Shown here in pieces: positions 11,801-18,941 of a stretch of DNA of 64,000 nucleotides. The translations under genes and the position numbers were made by a program. The stretch covers positions 992,001 to 1,056,000 of the forward strand of contig CM016927.1 of NCBI GenBank assembly GCA_006247105.1. Direction: 5' to 3'. The number at the start of each line of letters is the position of its first letter. Within the stretch, counting starts at the first letter, position 1. The stretch is from Giardia muris. Taxonomy: Eukaryota > Fornicata > Diplomonadida > Hexamitidae. The notes beneath the pieces are model-generated. The model ran no database searches and was not told the DNA's origin. It saw nothing but the letters and a program-made list of their open reading frames with translations.

Positions 11801-11958
11801 GAGAGGATAGGGAGGAACTTCTGGGGCGTCTTGGACGAACAGACTCCGACGGAGAGGACGCGGACTTCGACGAGATCAGTGCTCTTGGACCTTTTGATGC
11901 GACTCAGAGCGGAAAGCCTGACGTGTATCTGACCCACACATACCAGTTCGTGAACTAG
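5818..11958 (+). CDS. 2046-residue protein with a Dbf4-type zinc-finger motif
   Basis: A single open frame of 2046 codons. The only motif I recognise is near residues 937-962. It starts PGDCAVCNVKYENYKLH with C939, C942, H952 and H958 (C-x2-C-x9-H-x5-H), with the Tyr and Ser positions of the zf-DBF finger of Dbf4, the Cdc7 kinase regulator. The rest is globular, mixed alpha/beta, without repeats, signal peptide or membrane spans. It is much larger than typical Dbf4 proteins and I see no convincing N or M motif, so orthology is not claimed. The start overlaps the previous stop by 4 bp. The TAG stop lies inside an AGTGAAC polyadenylation-like signal. Confidence 0.8.
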   Translation: MTDLKRCFNPRHPLDLVADYAYLLYDDQAQGAERKQLKQMLATCNMPRVFLFDLPLLIAEVKVHGTHALRSIFVVHGSRDIPAEQFHGLDYKVVTDEEMLRVLKNCEAFMDALKQKASTRIGTLSEIMVHRMKHVMLLWAAKFGLAGSKNFYTQPYIPGSVGTEGVRRTLGDCKDLFQNYHADLLASIRTLVAQSRLSPTCAAPTQGQGTPPPEARSPLYPVYSTFQKALQHVLQAQASSVAQHAGETLIHSHKYVGSHNQVYQTNVSALISQVLSTTVGGGWPMLSLHVQDFLHCFAPKAIDAAMEYANSGISNSVVLLHYFADRLATVYEPVTLSLDLCDDPTNSWFYINEVRPSYSSQVDASPCGRLLIRGDYTAQTSCILQDKYLPVAASDLAASYRQYEAYVAKAVHALSQLLVSAWKHSLRAHKLLAEETDSLRAGRVSVSAEAFRNIYAGHTIDLSEDSRYFGGPTIPGVPRGTLAHALHHTIFVTSFADLILLLAVRGGSPSPDSPTTVTLANIGGVNATTLAEATTGKQGSGPHAAAYFYLHRLYLPAQDIAAYVSVLAYLGTLQPGILNEFLDYLSYLNERDRAQDFSQWRRAHGLCSKFSQFCAQNGLREDAALYVQRALDTDCRDCFEDFILASHPSLNAVSWRLDGLLEPFGEAYLGQVDALGAGDKRTADLLGLGVEGEHVSGSVVTRLFVYRMLHLIRTGLAPAPGATHDVTPIMDFDEQVLLSRSPYQKVQSPIALYTQSPEHPALRDDVIAIRPLSNAITYQLFVPPAGRNRTTFEHLINLADFMSLVARFNPYPHRTFTHTLIFNTSLGLNNLFYSCHLRSAIDRDFQRLEALASADAGLTTAIPAHFLTSHNPALTYFDPGFVNGEPAPEGTDPAAQANFQLVVDFYNNSHAVYNLNYNSLNREKYNRVKVEEDRSPGDCAVCNVKYENYKLHVSSADHLKNYRNYMAQVSGLTENGESNAMIDELRYLSLQFERISAIGVQLSSIVSTIAAELGCSYEFVAEIVNDLLKATGGDIVIDVSDIPRAISPNCKTNAYLKWREDSSQRRQLSFEQLLTGSGSRKTGYKRIKASAGSILLTGLMLDINRIKWVRNTILARYQRANGMEPTIAASATGNLVSTAENGSYYLFPRLPTEQEYVVPKLVIDPRTHTQFLFEEEDFTQLIRVSMAAVLWRAYAGDEESPKGGSKDTLRLGKHTISNCKTDYTLPPHLQHRSTMGLDEYVSDDELDCQQTRVIRRLCDETPILSGARYIHATAEQKRLRHECYLARVHSHQQGTETGPIDGGEEEFDGELNPGLRRGRSEGRLYHVPPITGLDFKLLRQDVLDVELGHVPQHGMLVRLAKSLLEVREQRSIRDEELVQMANTLFKEGELEGVFTSKTAEWLRRRMSEGAGRRPVEEGSDEHSNELDTCDARLSRTSRLQIPRLYWFDQAKGRMYVEGFNDLEDAFAQRGSDRSGFDAGKLNAIEFSRAYARAAERALLNGQSEISFVDRDASGALLDRQAYESTDRSILASLLGQATEKSIMERARPSALAGGTSCGAHQQTTMGYNDCVQRILTAIPAARVDYGMLRALASIPLDVLQAILSNCLVISGLATAPFVINNLTEVVSVIPDVVHGAHSRSLEDDINCIALLQDERNGAQVIADGSDVSTGMGPIAFSALGTAVKQYGLSGLGAAPGYADLQVGRPTDAGRADAVVVTDALMTTVSAQLEARRAGSCPDYFTSFRSVLTDETYSGSTIMRIARSNSVAAPTRIQLEEDMISLQLLAGMTDDAIDTSLLASETEHLVTTGHPKNLERYNSVRETAILEHGIDVRPSYVTVNGQQQLRVTRYAAPILSHFNQIDPGAPFFSPKHYDTMIPVSDSICSAIYSGLIPSYTGTSRFLEQVSDLWKGSADAFLGSCASVSSVYSDQSFYSIKIIDPSTTTLIALAARAEVLRRKAALSAPGFNETKGMVPLRHDCRSLWRSTGACPIVVMDREDREELLGRLGRTDSDGEDADFDEISALGPFDATQSGKPDVYLTHTYQFVN

Positions 11959-11963
11959 TGAAC
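11957..11963 (+). terminator. Polyadenylation signal AGTGAAC overlapping the stop codon
   Basis: AGTGAAC matches the Giardia AGTRAAY signal. Its first two bases are the last two of the TAG stop codon of the 2046-residue gene. Confidence 0.6.
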
Positions 11964-13065
11964 GCAGCCACAGGAGCCTTTGGGCGCGAGGGTGAAGTGA
12001 GGAATGTGAGGCTGCTCAAGCGGATCTCGGAGAAGGGTCAGGTCACGGCTTCGACGGTTCTGCCTCCTGGAAGACGGACCATCTCTGCCCTCCCGGTCAA
12101 GATGGGGTAGTTATCGCTTCCACTGCTGCAGATGATTGGTGGCTCGCGGGACGACCACGCCGCTTCAGTCGCGTGGCGGCGACCGTGAGGTGATTCCGTA
12201 ACGCCTCTGGTGTGCTTGGTGCCATCTCCACTGGTGCAGGCGGTGCTCCTTGATCCGTCTGGCGAATGCGATTCTCTTCGTGCTTGGGACCTGTTATCCG
12301 GTCCTCTCAGTCGCGTGCACTGAAGATTCGGCTTCTGACCTGTTCCATGCAATGAGTGAGCATCTGTCCGGGTCGTGGCCCGAGGCTCTCGTCTAAAGGC
12401 AAGTTGGTGAGAAGAGACGCTCATAACGACTCCTGCCCCTGCGGCTCCGCATAGAAGAGCGCTTAACGATCTTGAGATGATTGTGGGATGCCGCTATTAC
12501 AAGCACAGTTACGCCAGAGGAGCAGAGACTCGCACTGCCATCTGATGTGATCCCCGGCTCCCTCATCAACCGCATCTCCGCTCAGGGAGGAGATGCCGGG
12601 TTTATGACCGTTGTAGGTGACATGGGTTTGTACGGCCACCCGTTGTTGTCTTGAAGTCCAAGGTCGAGAAGTGTGCCTGGTGTAATCCTACGGTCTTCAT
12701 CAGGGCCGTGGTCCTCATACCTTCAAGGTTGGCCGTAACGGCCTTGGAGCTGTCTCTCTCAGTCCCATTCATCAACTCAGTGATTTTCTGAGCATCAAGC
12801 ATCGACCTCCCCATCTCTCCCAGCTCCAGACCCCGACCCCAATGGGAGAGAGAAGGCCCAGCCCACCTGTCACCTCCGGGCACCTTAGGGGATGAGGAGT
12901 GACCGTGTAGGATCCCTCGTCCCTCTCCAGAGAACGAGGAGATGAGCCTCTAACTTCACTTTCTGTCCTGCGCTCACCTTCCGGACTGATGGGCAGGACT
13001 GGAGACCCTCCTCATGCTCGTTGAGGCAGCTGCCATCCAGAACTCGGATCGACCACTCTTCTGGG
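11964..13065. other. Gene-poor interval, 1.1 kb
   Basis: No convincing intact gene or RNA gene was found. Short open stretches exist on both strands without recognisable domains. The only hint of origin is an ankyrin-like remnant on the minus strand within 12602-12883. Confidence 0.5.
12602..12883 (-). pseudogene. Possible ankyrin-repeat remnant
   Basis: A 93-codon minus-strand open stretch contains KITELMNGTERDSSKAV and then GMRTTALMKTVGLHQ, which loosely follow the Giardia ankyrin pattern (LM..... G.. .AV followed by GxTALMxAV). No further repeat, kinase or coiled coil is attached, and the flanks are not repeat-like. It may be the decayed end of a protein 21.1 or NEK gene. Chance resemblance is possible. 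Confidence 0.3.
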
Positions 13066-14949
13066 TCATTGGTGCCTCTCCGCCTTCTTGAGGACGTCCC
13101 GTGCTGTCGGACGTCTCTCGGGATCCTTCGAGAGCATCCGAGAGATGAGGGCAGCAAGGTCCGAGGGCCGATTCCTGAGAGAAGGAGCAGGCGTGTTTTC
13201 GAGGATAGCTGCTACGTTCCTGAATGGACGACCCCCAGTGCACATCTCATATCCAATCACCCCCAGGGCCCAGACGTCGACAGACTTGTCGTAGTCCTTC
13301 TCTCGGAGGATCTCGGGAGCCATGTAAGGCTGTGTCCCTGCGTATGTACCCATCCAAGACGAGTCACCGAGTGCTCTTGCAACCCCGAAGTCTCCCAGAA
13401 CGCATCGGCCGTCCGGGGCAAGGAGGACGTTCTCCGGTTTCAGATCTCTGTGGACGATCCTATTTCCGTGGAGGTATGCGAGGGCGGCGGCCACCTCTCG
13501 GATCACCCTCCAGACCTCTTGATCGCTATATGAAGACCTGGCCTTCCTTCGTCTATCCATCTCCCCACGGATGTCTCCACAACAGAGTTCTGTTACGAGC
13601 ACAAAGATGTCATCGAGGCTGTCCTCTCCTGTCCCAAGGCACCGGATGATGTTTGGATGGTCGAGGGAGGGGAGTATCTCCGCCTCTCTGCGAAGCAATT
13701 CCCGTTTCTTATCATCGTGTCCTTCAATGCTGACGACCTTGACTGCCACGTTCCGGCCATTTCCATGGGCAGCATAGACGGTCCCGAAGGCATCTCTTCC
13801 GAGCACAGCGGTCAAACGATACCCCGAGAGGCTCTCTGGGAGCCTCGGAAGCGTGGGTTGATTCAGAAGCACCCGTCGCATCTTCTCGCCTTCTGCGTGC
13901 TCGGCTGCTGTCCTGCCCTCCCCGTCCTTCAGGTCCCTCTCCAGAAGGAGGAGGCCGACGCACTCCTCGTGTCCTCCCCCCACTGCATGCATCAGGGCCG
14001 TCCACCCCCTCCCGTCCTGGAGGCGGGCCTCGAGGGGCCGGAGGAGGCGGACGACCTCGGTCTGGCCTCGGGAGGCGGCGTGCATCAGGGCCGTCATGCC
14101 TGAGGAGTCCTTCTGTCCCGCCTGGTCGAGACGCTTCCTGATGGCTTTAAGATCTTCCCCATTGACGGCTGTGATAAGAGACTCGCCTCTCAGTCGAGCG
14201 TTCTCCTTCTCGAGGGCGAGGTTCTGGGCCTTCTGGTCTGCAAGTGCTCTCTTGAGGTCCTCAGTGGTCTTGGAGAGCTGGGCTTTGAGGGAGGATATCT
14301 CTTGATTCGATCGGGATAGCTCATTCTTCGTTTCATTGTGTGCATTCTTGGAAGAGGAGAGGTCTTTCTTGAGAGATTCGTTCTCAGTGGTGAGTTTGTT
14401 GACGCGATACTGTAGTCTGAGTAGTTCAGGATCCGGTGGAGGAAGTCGTTCTGTTCCTTCGTTCTCGAGGAGCTTGCGGACCCGAGTGAAGTCGCCTCTC
14501 CATAAACTGTTGTTTGCATACCACTTGGCCTTGTTCCCGTTGGAATTTTCTATTCCTTGTTCGTAGGGGAGAAGGAGCTCAACGATCTCGGAGCGGTTGC
14601 AGTAGGCTGCGAGTATGAGAGCAGTTGCTCCGGGAGGGAAGATACCTGCACTACCATTCAAAGTGAACTCCCATTCCTTCGTTGTCTGCTTCCCTGTTTC
14701 AGAGAGGAGGAGTTGAACACAGTCTGTATGGCCATCTCTTGCAGCATACATCAACGCAGTCCATCCCCAGTTGTCCTGTATTCCGATCTCCTTCTCGAGG
14801 AAGGGGATGAAGTTAGTGTGGCCTTTAATTGCAGCCACCATCAGGGCCGTCCATCCATTTTCGTCCCTCTTCCCCACTTCATTGAGGTTCCTTTTCACGC
14901 CCTCGAGATCGCCACACATGGCTGCTATCATCAAGTCTGTAAAAGACAT
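13066..14949 (-). CDS. NEK kinase: ankyrin, coiled coil, ankyrin, C-terminal kinase
   Basis: A 627-residue protein starting at the ATG in TTCAAAAATG. Order: ankyrin repeats (~1-170), coiled coil (~175-255), two to three more ankyrin repeats (~260-350), protein kinase (~375-622). Key kinase residues are all present: glycine loop LGRDAFGTV, VAVK with K404, HRDLKPEN (H500, D502), DFG starting at D520, and APE in YMAPEILR, so the kinase should be active. The usual Giardia NEK has the kinase first, so this order is unusual. The N-terminal ankyrin/coiled-coil half is clearly paralogous to the protein 21.1 at 16599-17744, including the start context. A similar kinase tail is present as a fragment at 18735-18941. 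Confidence 0.9.
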   Translation of the reverse strand: MSFTDLMIAAMCGDLEGVKRNLNEVGKRDENGWTALMVAAIKGHTNFIPFLEKEIGIQDNWGWTALMYAARDGHTDCVQLLLSETGKQTTKEWEFTLNGSAGIFPPGATALILAAYCNRSEIVELLLPYEQGIENSNGNKAKWYANNSLWRGDFTRVRKLLENEGTERLPPPDPELLRLQYRVNKLTTENESLKKDLSSSKNAHNETKNELSRSNQEISSLKAQLSKTTEDLKRALADQKAQNLALEKENARLRGESLITAVNGEDLKAIRKRLDQAGQKDSSGMTALMHAASRGQTEVVRLLRPLEARLQDGRGWTALMHAVGGGHEECVGLLLLERDLKDGEGRTAAEHAEGEKMRRVLLNQPTLPRLPESLSGYRLTAVLGRDAFGTVYAAHGNGRNVAVKVVSIEGHDDKKRELLRREAEILPSLDHPNIIRCLGTGEDSLDDIFVLVTELCCGDIRGEMDRRRKARSSYSDQEVWRVIREVAAALAYLHGNRIVHRDLKPENVLLAPDGRCVLGDFGVARALGDSSWMGTYAGTQPYMAPEILREKDYDKSVDVWALGVIGYEMCTGGRPFRNVAAILENTPAPSLRNRPSDLAALISRMLSKDPERRPTARDVLKKAERHQ

Positions 14950-14992
14950 TTTTGAACATCAACTCTCCTCGGACTGGGGGTCCCCTTCCCGC

Positions 14993-15067
14993 CCATCTGA
15001 CACTCTGGGCATCCAACCACTACCAACGACCTGCCCCGAGGACGAAGGCCCACGGCTCTCCTCGGGG
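14993..15067. repeat. Duplicated 5' flank, copy A
   Basis: This ~75-bp block upstream of the NEK gene starting at 14949 is nearly identical to 17812-17885 upstream of the paralogue starting at 17744. Both contain CTCTGGGCATCCAACCAC and CTGCCCCGAGGACG. Confidence 0.85.
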
Positions 15068-15262
15068 CGCTCTCGTCCCTGGATGAGCTCCCATTGATCG
15101 TCAGTCTCTCCTTATAGCTCCCCAACCCCCTGGTGATGATCGGGCCCGTTCCTCTCTCGAGGACGAAAGGGATCTGACGAGAGCCGTGCCAGACGGAGAG
15201 AGGGCCCACTGGCTTCCCGGGGACGGGTGCATCGATCTGGACGCCCCTCTGTTGTCGAGGGG

Positions 15263-16354
15263 ATGCGAGATGGCGGGTCGGCCTCTTGGACCGGAGGAGA
15301 GGGAGCTGGGGCTCGGAAACATCCCTCACTCCTTTGGTGGAGACATCGAGAGGGAAGGACGATCTCGATGAGGTCGGGGAGAGGAAGAAGGTGGACGGAC
15401 TGCACGATGTGGCCGCACAGACTCTTCCTCATCTCAGAGGCAGGAAAGCAAACAACGAAGGACTGGAATGGGCTTCCCCCCGGAACAACTGCTCTCATGA
15501 TCGCGGCCCATCGCAACTATCCCGAGGTCGTTGGGTTCATCTACCTCTACGAGCAGGGCAAAAGAGACGCCAATGGGAAAACAGCCCTCATGAAGGCCGC
15601 AGAGGAAGGCCATGTCAGCTGTGCGCTCCTGCTCAGGGGGGAGACCGGGATGCAGGACAAGGATGGGTGGACCGCACTGATGTGGGCCGTGTGGAACGGC
15701 CACACGAACTGTGTCCGACTCCTCCTCTCCGAGGTTGGGGTTCAGGCGACGCAAGAGTGCAACGGCTTCCCTTCTGGAGCGACCGCCCTCATAATGGCAG
15801 CCCACCGAAGCCATCCCGAGATCGTTGAGCTCCTTCTCCCCTACGAACAGGGAATGAAAGACTCCGAAGGCCATACCGCTCAGTGGCATGCGAACAACAA
15901 AGGGTACTCCGCCCAGGTCCGCAAGCTCCTTAAGAAAGAAGGCACGAAGCGCCTTCCTCCTTCACTGAACTCTGAAGTACTCGAACTCCGAGAGTGTGTC
16001 AACGAACTCGCCGTCGAGAACGAGTCTCTCAAGAGGGGCCTCTCCTCACTCAAGAATGCCCAAGAAGAGGCGGATGACGAGCCGTCTCAAATGAGCCAGA
16101 AAGTCTCCTCCCTCGAGGAGCGGTTAGAGAAGTGCCAGGAGATGAACAGAAGCCTTCGGAGGACCCTGAACCAGAAGACCGAAGAGGCTAAAGCGATCAC
16201 AACCTGTGTCATCTGCCTCACGAACCCGAAGGACACGCTCCTCCAGCCCTGTGGCCACCTCTGTGTCTGCTCCAATTGTGCAGAGCGGATCATGAACCAG
16301 ACCTGCCCGCTCTGCAGGACTCCCATCGAGAGGGTCATCAAAGCATACATCTAA
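15263..16354 (+). CDS. Ankyrin, coiled-coil and RING-finger protein with decayed 5' end
   Basis: About 363 codons from the first in-frame ATG (15263); a later ATG at 15368 is equally possible. Four ankyrin-type units lie in the first half (TALMIAAH, KTALMKAAEEGH, WTALMWAVWNGH, TALIMAAHRSH), then a coiled coil, then a C3HC4 RING at the C-terminus: CVICLTNPKDTLLQPCGH followed by C-x2-C and CPLCR. This suggests an E3 ubiquitin ligase with an ankyrin substrate-binding part (inference). The N-terminus lacks the first repeat seen in its paralogues: LDEVGERKKVDG is readable in another frame at ~15360-15403, so the 5' end carries indels. It could be a functional shortened gene or an early pseudogene. 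Confidence 0.7.
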   Translation: MRDGGSASWTGGEGAGARKHPSLLWWRHREGRTISMRSGRGRRWTDCTMWPHRLFLISEAGKQTTKDWNGLPPGTTALMIAAHRNYPEVVGFIYLYEQGKRDANGKTALMKAAEEGHVSCALLLRGETGMQDKDGWTALMWAVWNGHTNCVRLLLSEVGVQATQECNGFPSGATALIMAAHRSHPEIVELLLPYEQGMKDSEGHTAQWHANNKGYSAQVRKLLKKEGTKRLPPSLNSEVLELRECVNELAVENESLKRGLSSLKNAQEEADDEPSQMSQKVSSLEERLEKCQEMNRSLRRTLNQKTEEAKAITTCVICLTNPKDTLLQPCGHLCVCSNCAERIMNQTCPLCRTPIERVIKAYI

Positions 16355-16598
16355 GACTTCCATATCTCACACTCCCCCTGTCTTCAACATCAACGAAGTG
16401 CGTGGAGTGCCTGGCTGGACACTCTCAACTCCCCGACTCCTGGGGATCGTGCTCCATCAGGACGGACGAAGGACGTGTGAACAGCTGGGGAGGAGCACCC
16501 TCGTCCCATACCTTCACTGGGAGAGGGGAGAGTTGTGGGCGTCCAGTCTTCCGGGGAAGAGTCCTCAGGGAGTCCGGGAGGCTTCCCCTGGGGGTCGA

Positions 16599-17744
16599 TC
16601 ACACCTTCCCCTTGACGGCCGGCTCTGGGAGGGAGCCAGCGGGCATGGGACCCCTGTTCCTTGGCTCCTGGGTTCCGTGGGTCTTGAGCACCTCGATCAG
16701 AAAGGTGGTGAGATAGGTATTCTGCTGAACCATGGTCTGCCTGAGTGAGGCTGCCTCCTTGACTAGCTGGTCTATGAAGACCTGTTTCTGGTCAGATAAC
16801 TTCTGGAGGTCCTCGCACATCTTTGCATGCCTCTTGAACTCATTGATAGCATTGTCGAGCTGTTGTTTGAGAGACTCGATTTCCGCAGTTAGCTGATCGA
16901 TCTGAGCCCTGTCCTGTCGTTTCCTGTCCTCGAACTGCTTGTGGAGGATATCGTTCTCTTTGTTGGCCTTCTGGAGTTGCTGTTTGAGAGAGGAGACTTC
17001 CCGATTCGATTGGGATAGCTCCTTCTTTGTCTTCTCGTGTGCATTCTTGGAAAAGGGGAAGTCTTTCTGGAGGGAGTCGTTCTCGGCAGCGAGCTCGTCG
17101 ATACGTTTCTGGAACCTAAGCATTTCAGCAGGATTCGATGGTGGAGGAATTCGCTCTGTCCCCTCGTCTTTAAGGAGTGTGCGGACTTGGGAGTAATCTC
17201 CTCCATAGGAACTGTTGTTCGCATGCCACTTGGCCGTATGACCTTTGGAATCCTTCAGTCCCTGTTCGTAGGGGAGAAGGAGTTGGACGATCTCGGAGTG
17301 ATTGAAGTAGGTTGCCATCATGAGAGCAGTCGTTCCGGAAGGAAAGGTAACTGTTTTGTCATTCAAGGTGAACTTCCATTCCTCTGTCGTTTGCTTCCCC
17401 GCCTCTGAGAAGAGGAGCCGGACGCAGTCCGTTTGACCGTTCCAGGCTGCTAACATCAGTGCAGTCCAGCTGTCGCCTTTCTGTTTTCCTACTTCATTCA
17501 TAAGGAGAGGAATACAGTTGGCGTGGCCATCTCTTGCTGCATACATCAGTGCGGTCCACCCGTCATTTTCCTGCACCCCAATCTCCTTCTCAAGTAGGGG
17601 GATGAAATTGGCGTGACCTTTAATTGCGGCATACATTAAGGCCGTCCCACCATATCTATCCTGTTTCCCAACCTGATTGAGGTTCCTTTTCACGCCCTCG
17701 AGATCGCCATCCATGGCCGCCTCCATCAAATCCGTATCGAACAT
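16599..17744 (-). CDS. Protein 21.1: ankyrin repeats plus coiled coil
   Basis: A 381-residue protein with about five ankyrin repeats (residues 1-170; TALMYAAIKGHANF, TALMYAARDGHANC, TALMLAAWNGQTDC) followed by a coiled coil (~180-330) rich in Glu, Lys, Gln and Leu, and a short Pro-rich tail. No kinase or RING is attached. It is a close paralogue of the first half of the NEK gene at 13066-14949 and of the RING gene at 15263-16354. Start chosen at the ATG in TCAAAAATG, the same context as in the paralogue. Such proteins are numerous in Giardia; they are presumed scaffolds and no specific role is known to me. Confidence 0.85.
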   Translation of the reverse strand: MFDTDLMEAAMDGDLEGVKRNLNQVGKQDRYGGTALMYAAIKGHANFIPLLEKEIGVQENDGWTALMYAARDGHANCIPLLMNEVGKQKGDSWTALMLAAWNGQTDCVRLLFSEAGKQTTEEWKFTLNDKTVTFPSGTTALMMATYFNHSEIVQLLLPYEQGLKDSKGHTAKWHANNSSYGGDYSQVRTLLKDEGTERIPPPSNPAEMLRFQKRIDELAAENDSLQKDFPFSKNAHEKTKKELSQSNREVSSLKQQLQKANKENDILHKQFEDRKRQDRAQIDQLTAEIESLKQQLDNAINEFKRHAKMCEDLQKLSDQKQVFIDQLVKEAASLRQTMVQQNTYLTTFLIEVLKTHGTQEPRNRGPMPAGSLPEPAVKGKV

Positions 17745-17766
17745 TTTTGAGAATCAGGCATCCCCT

Positions 17767-18645
17767 TCACCAGCCTTCCACTGATGCTCCCCCCTCCCAT
17801 ACCATCTGACACTCTGGGCATCCAACCACTACCAACGGCCTGCCCCGAGGACGGGAGGCCCACAGCTCTTCTTGGGGTGCTCGTTGGGGCCTCCTCGCCC
17901 CCATAAGCCAGCCCGGTCGCATCCATAACCCCTGGAAGCCGTTGATGCAGGTCGTGCAGACGTCCTTGCTATCTGGACGGGATACACAGTTGGAGAGGAC
18001 GCACTTCGTACAGGCGACGAGAGAAGAGGAGAGAGAGCAGTGGCCCTCGAGGCACTCCGAGCAGCCGCTGGAGTCGCACGTCTTGCAGCCGTCCTCGCAG
18101 GTGTCAGCATCGGTCGCCAGGAGGCAGTGCTGGAGGGAGGACTGGATGCATTCTGACTTGTCCTGGTCCGGGAGGAAGCCCGTCCTGCACGCATTGCACC
18201 TGGGCTTGTTGGTGGCGGGGGAGGTGCAGGCCGCGCAGTTGGGAACCCCGTTCGTCTCGTCGTCGCAGGTGTAGAGGCCTGAGGGGTTGGAGTCGCTCCC
18301 CTTCACGAAGATGCCCGTCGCATCCTCGGCCCTCTCTGAGCACTTCCCGTTCGATGCCGTCTTGCAGAGAGCAGCACCCTCGCCTCCTGCCTGGTTGTAG
18401 CACCCCCCGTAGAAGAGGAAGTAGGTCCCTGTGCATGCCGTGCAGACACCAGTGGTTGTGTCCTTCGTACAGTCCGTGCCTGCTGTTGGGGCCTTGCACG
18501 TCCCGTCGATCGAGGCCTCGGTCGCAGTCGCGCACTCCTTGCAGACCTTTCCCAGCGTCCCGAGGTCGAGGCAGCTCCCCGCCTTGCAGTTAGTTGGGTC
18601 TGTCCCTTCCGTGCACGTGAGGTCCCTCGCGTTCTTCACCCCCAT
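17767..18645 (-). pseudogene. VSP (variant-specific surface protein) fragment fused to foreign flank
   Basis: An open frame of 292 codons. Residues ~9-240 are a cysteine-rich VSP ectodomain with eight CXXC pairs (CKEC, CTAC, CAAC, CNAC, CKTC, CSEC, CTKC, CTTC). There is no signal peptide at the start. The last ~53 codons are not VSP: they translate the duplicated ankyrin-gene flank (17812-17885). The hydrophobic membrane span and short conserved cytoplasmic tail that end every functional VSP are absent. The fragment is truncated at both ends and should not yield a surface antigen; it could act as a donor for recombination with intact VSP genes (inference). Confidence 0.85.
17812..17885. repeat. 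Duplicated 5' flank, copy B
   Basis: Near-identical to 14993-15067, in the same orientation relative to a minus-strand ankyrin gene start. Here it also forms the 3' end of the VSP fragment's open frame. Confidence 0.85.
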
Positions 18646-18671
18646 CGAGCCCTCGAGGACGTCGATCTCCG

Positions 18672-18941
18672 GTGCTGCTCTTCCGGAGGAGCGGTCGATC
18701 GTCCCGAGTACTGCACTGGGGTAGATGTAGTGGGGACGTCTGGGCTATGGGAGTGATTGGATATGAGTTGTGCACTGGGAGGCTCCCCTTCTCCAATGTG
18801 ATCGCTATTGCTGTGGAAGAGCCCCCAGTCATCGAGGGAAGGGGTGAGCTTGCTGCCCTCATCTCCCGGATGCTCTCGAAGGATCCCAAAGACCGTCCGG
18901 CAGCACGGGAGGTCCTCAAGGAGGCGGAGGGTCACGATTGA
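18672..18941 (+). pseudogene. NEK kinase C-terminal lobe fragment
   Basis: From about 18735 the plus strand encodes GDVWAMGVIGYELCTG and continues through LAALISRMLSKDP to a normal-looking end. This is the last ~68 residues of a NEK kinase and aligns with the tail of the gene at 13066-14949. The N-lobe, HRD and DFG parts are missing. The sequence before 18735 is unrelated and abuts the VSP fragment head to head. Not a functional kinase. Confidence 0.85.

Noticed and set aside
17829..18194. Alternative cysteine- and Ala-rich frames over the VSP region
   Set aside because: Shadows of the CXXC-rich VSP frame; no consistent motif.
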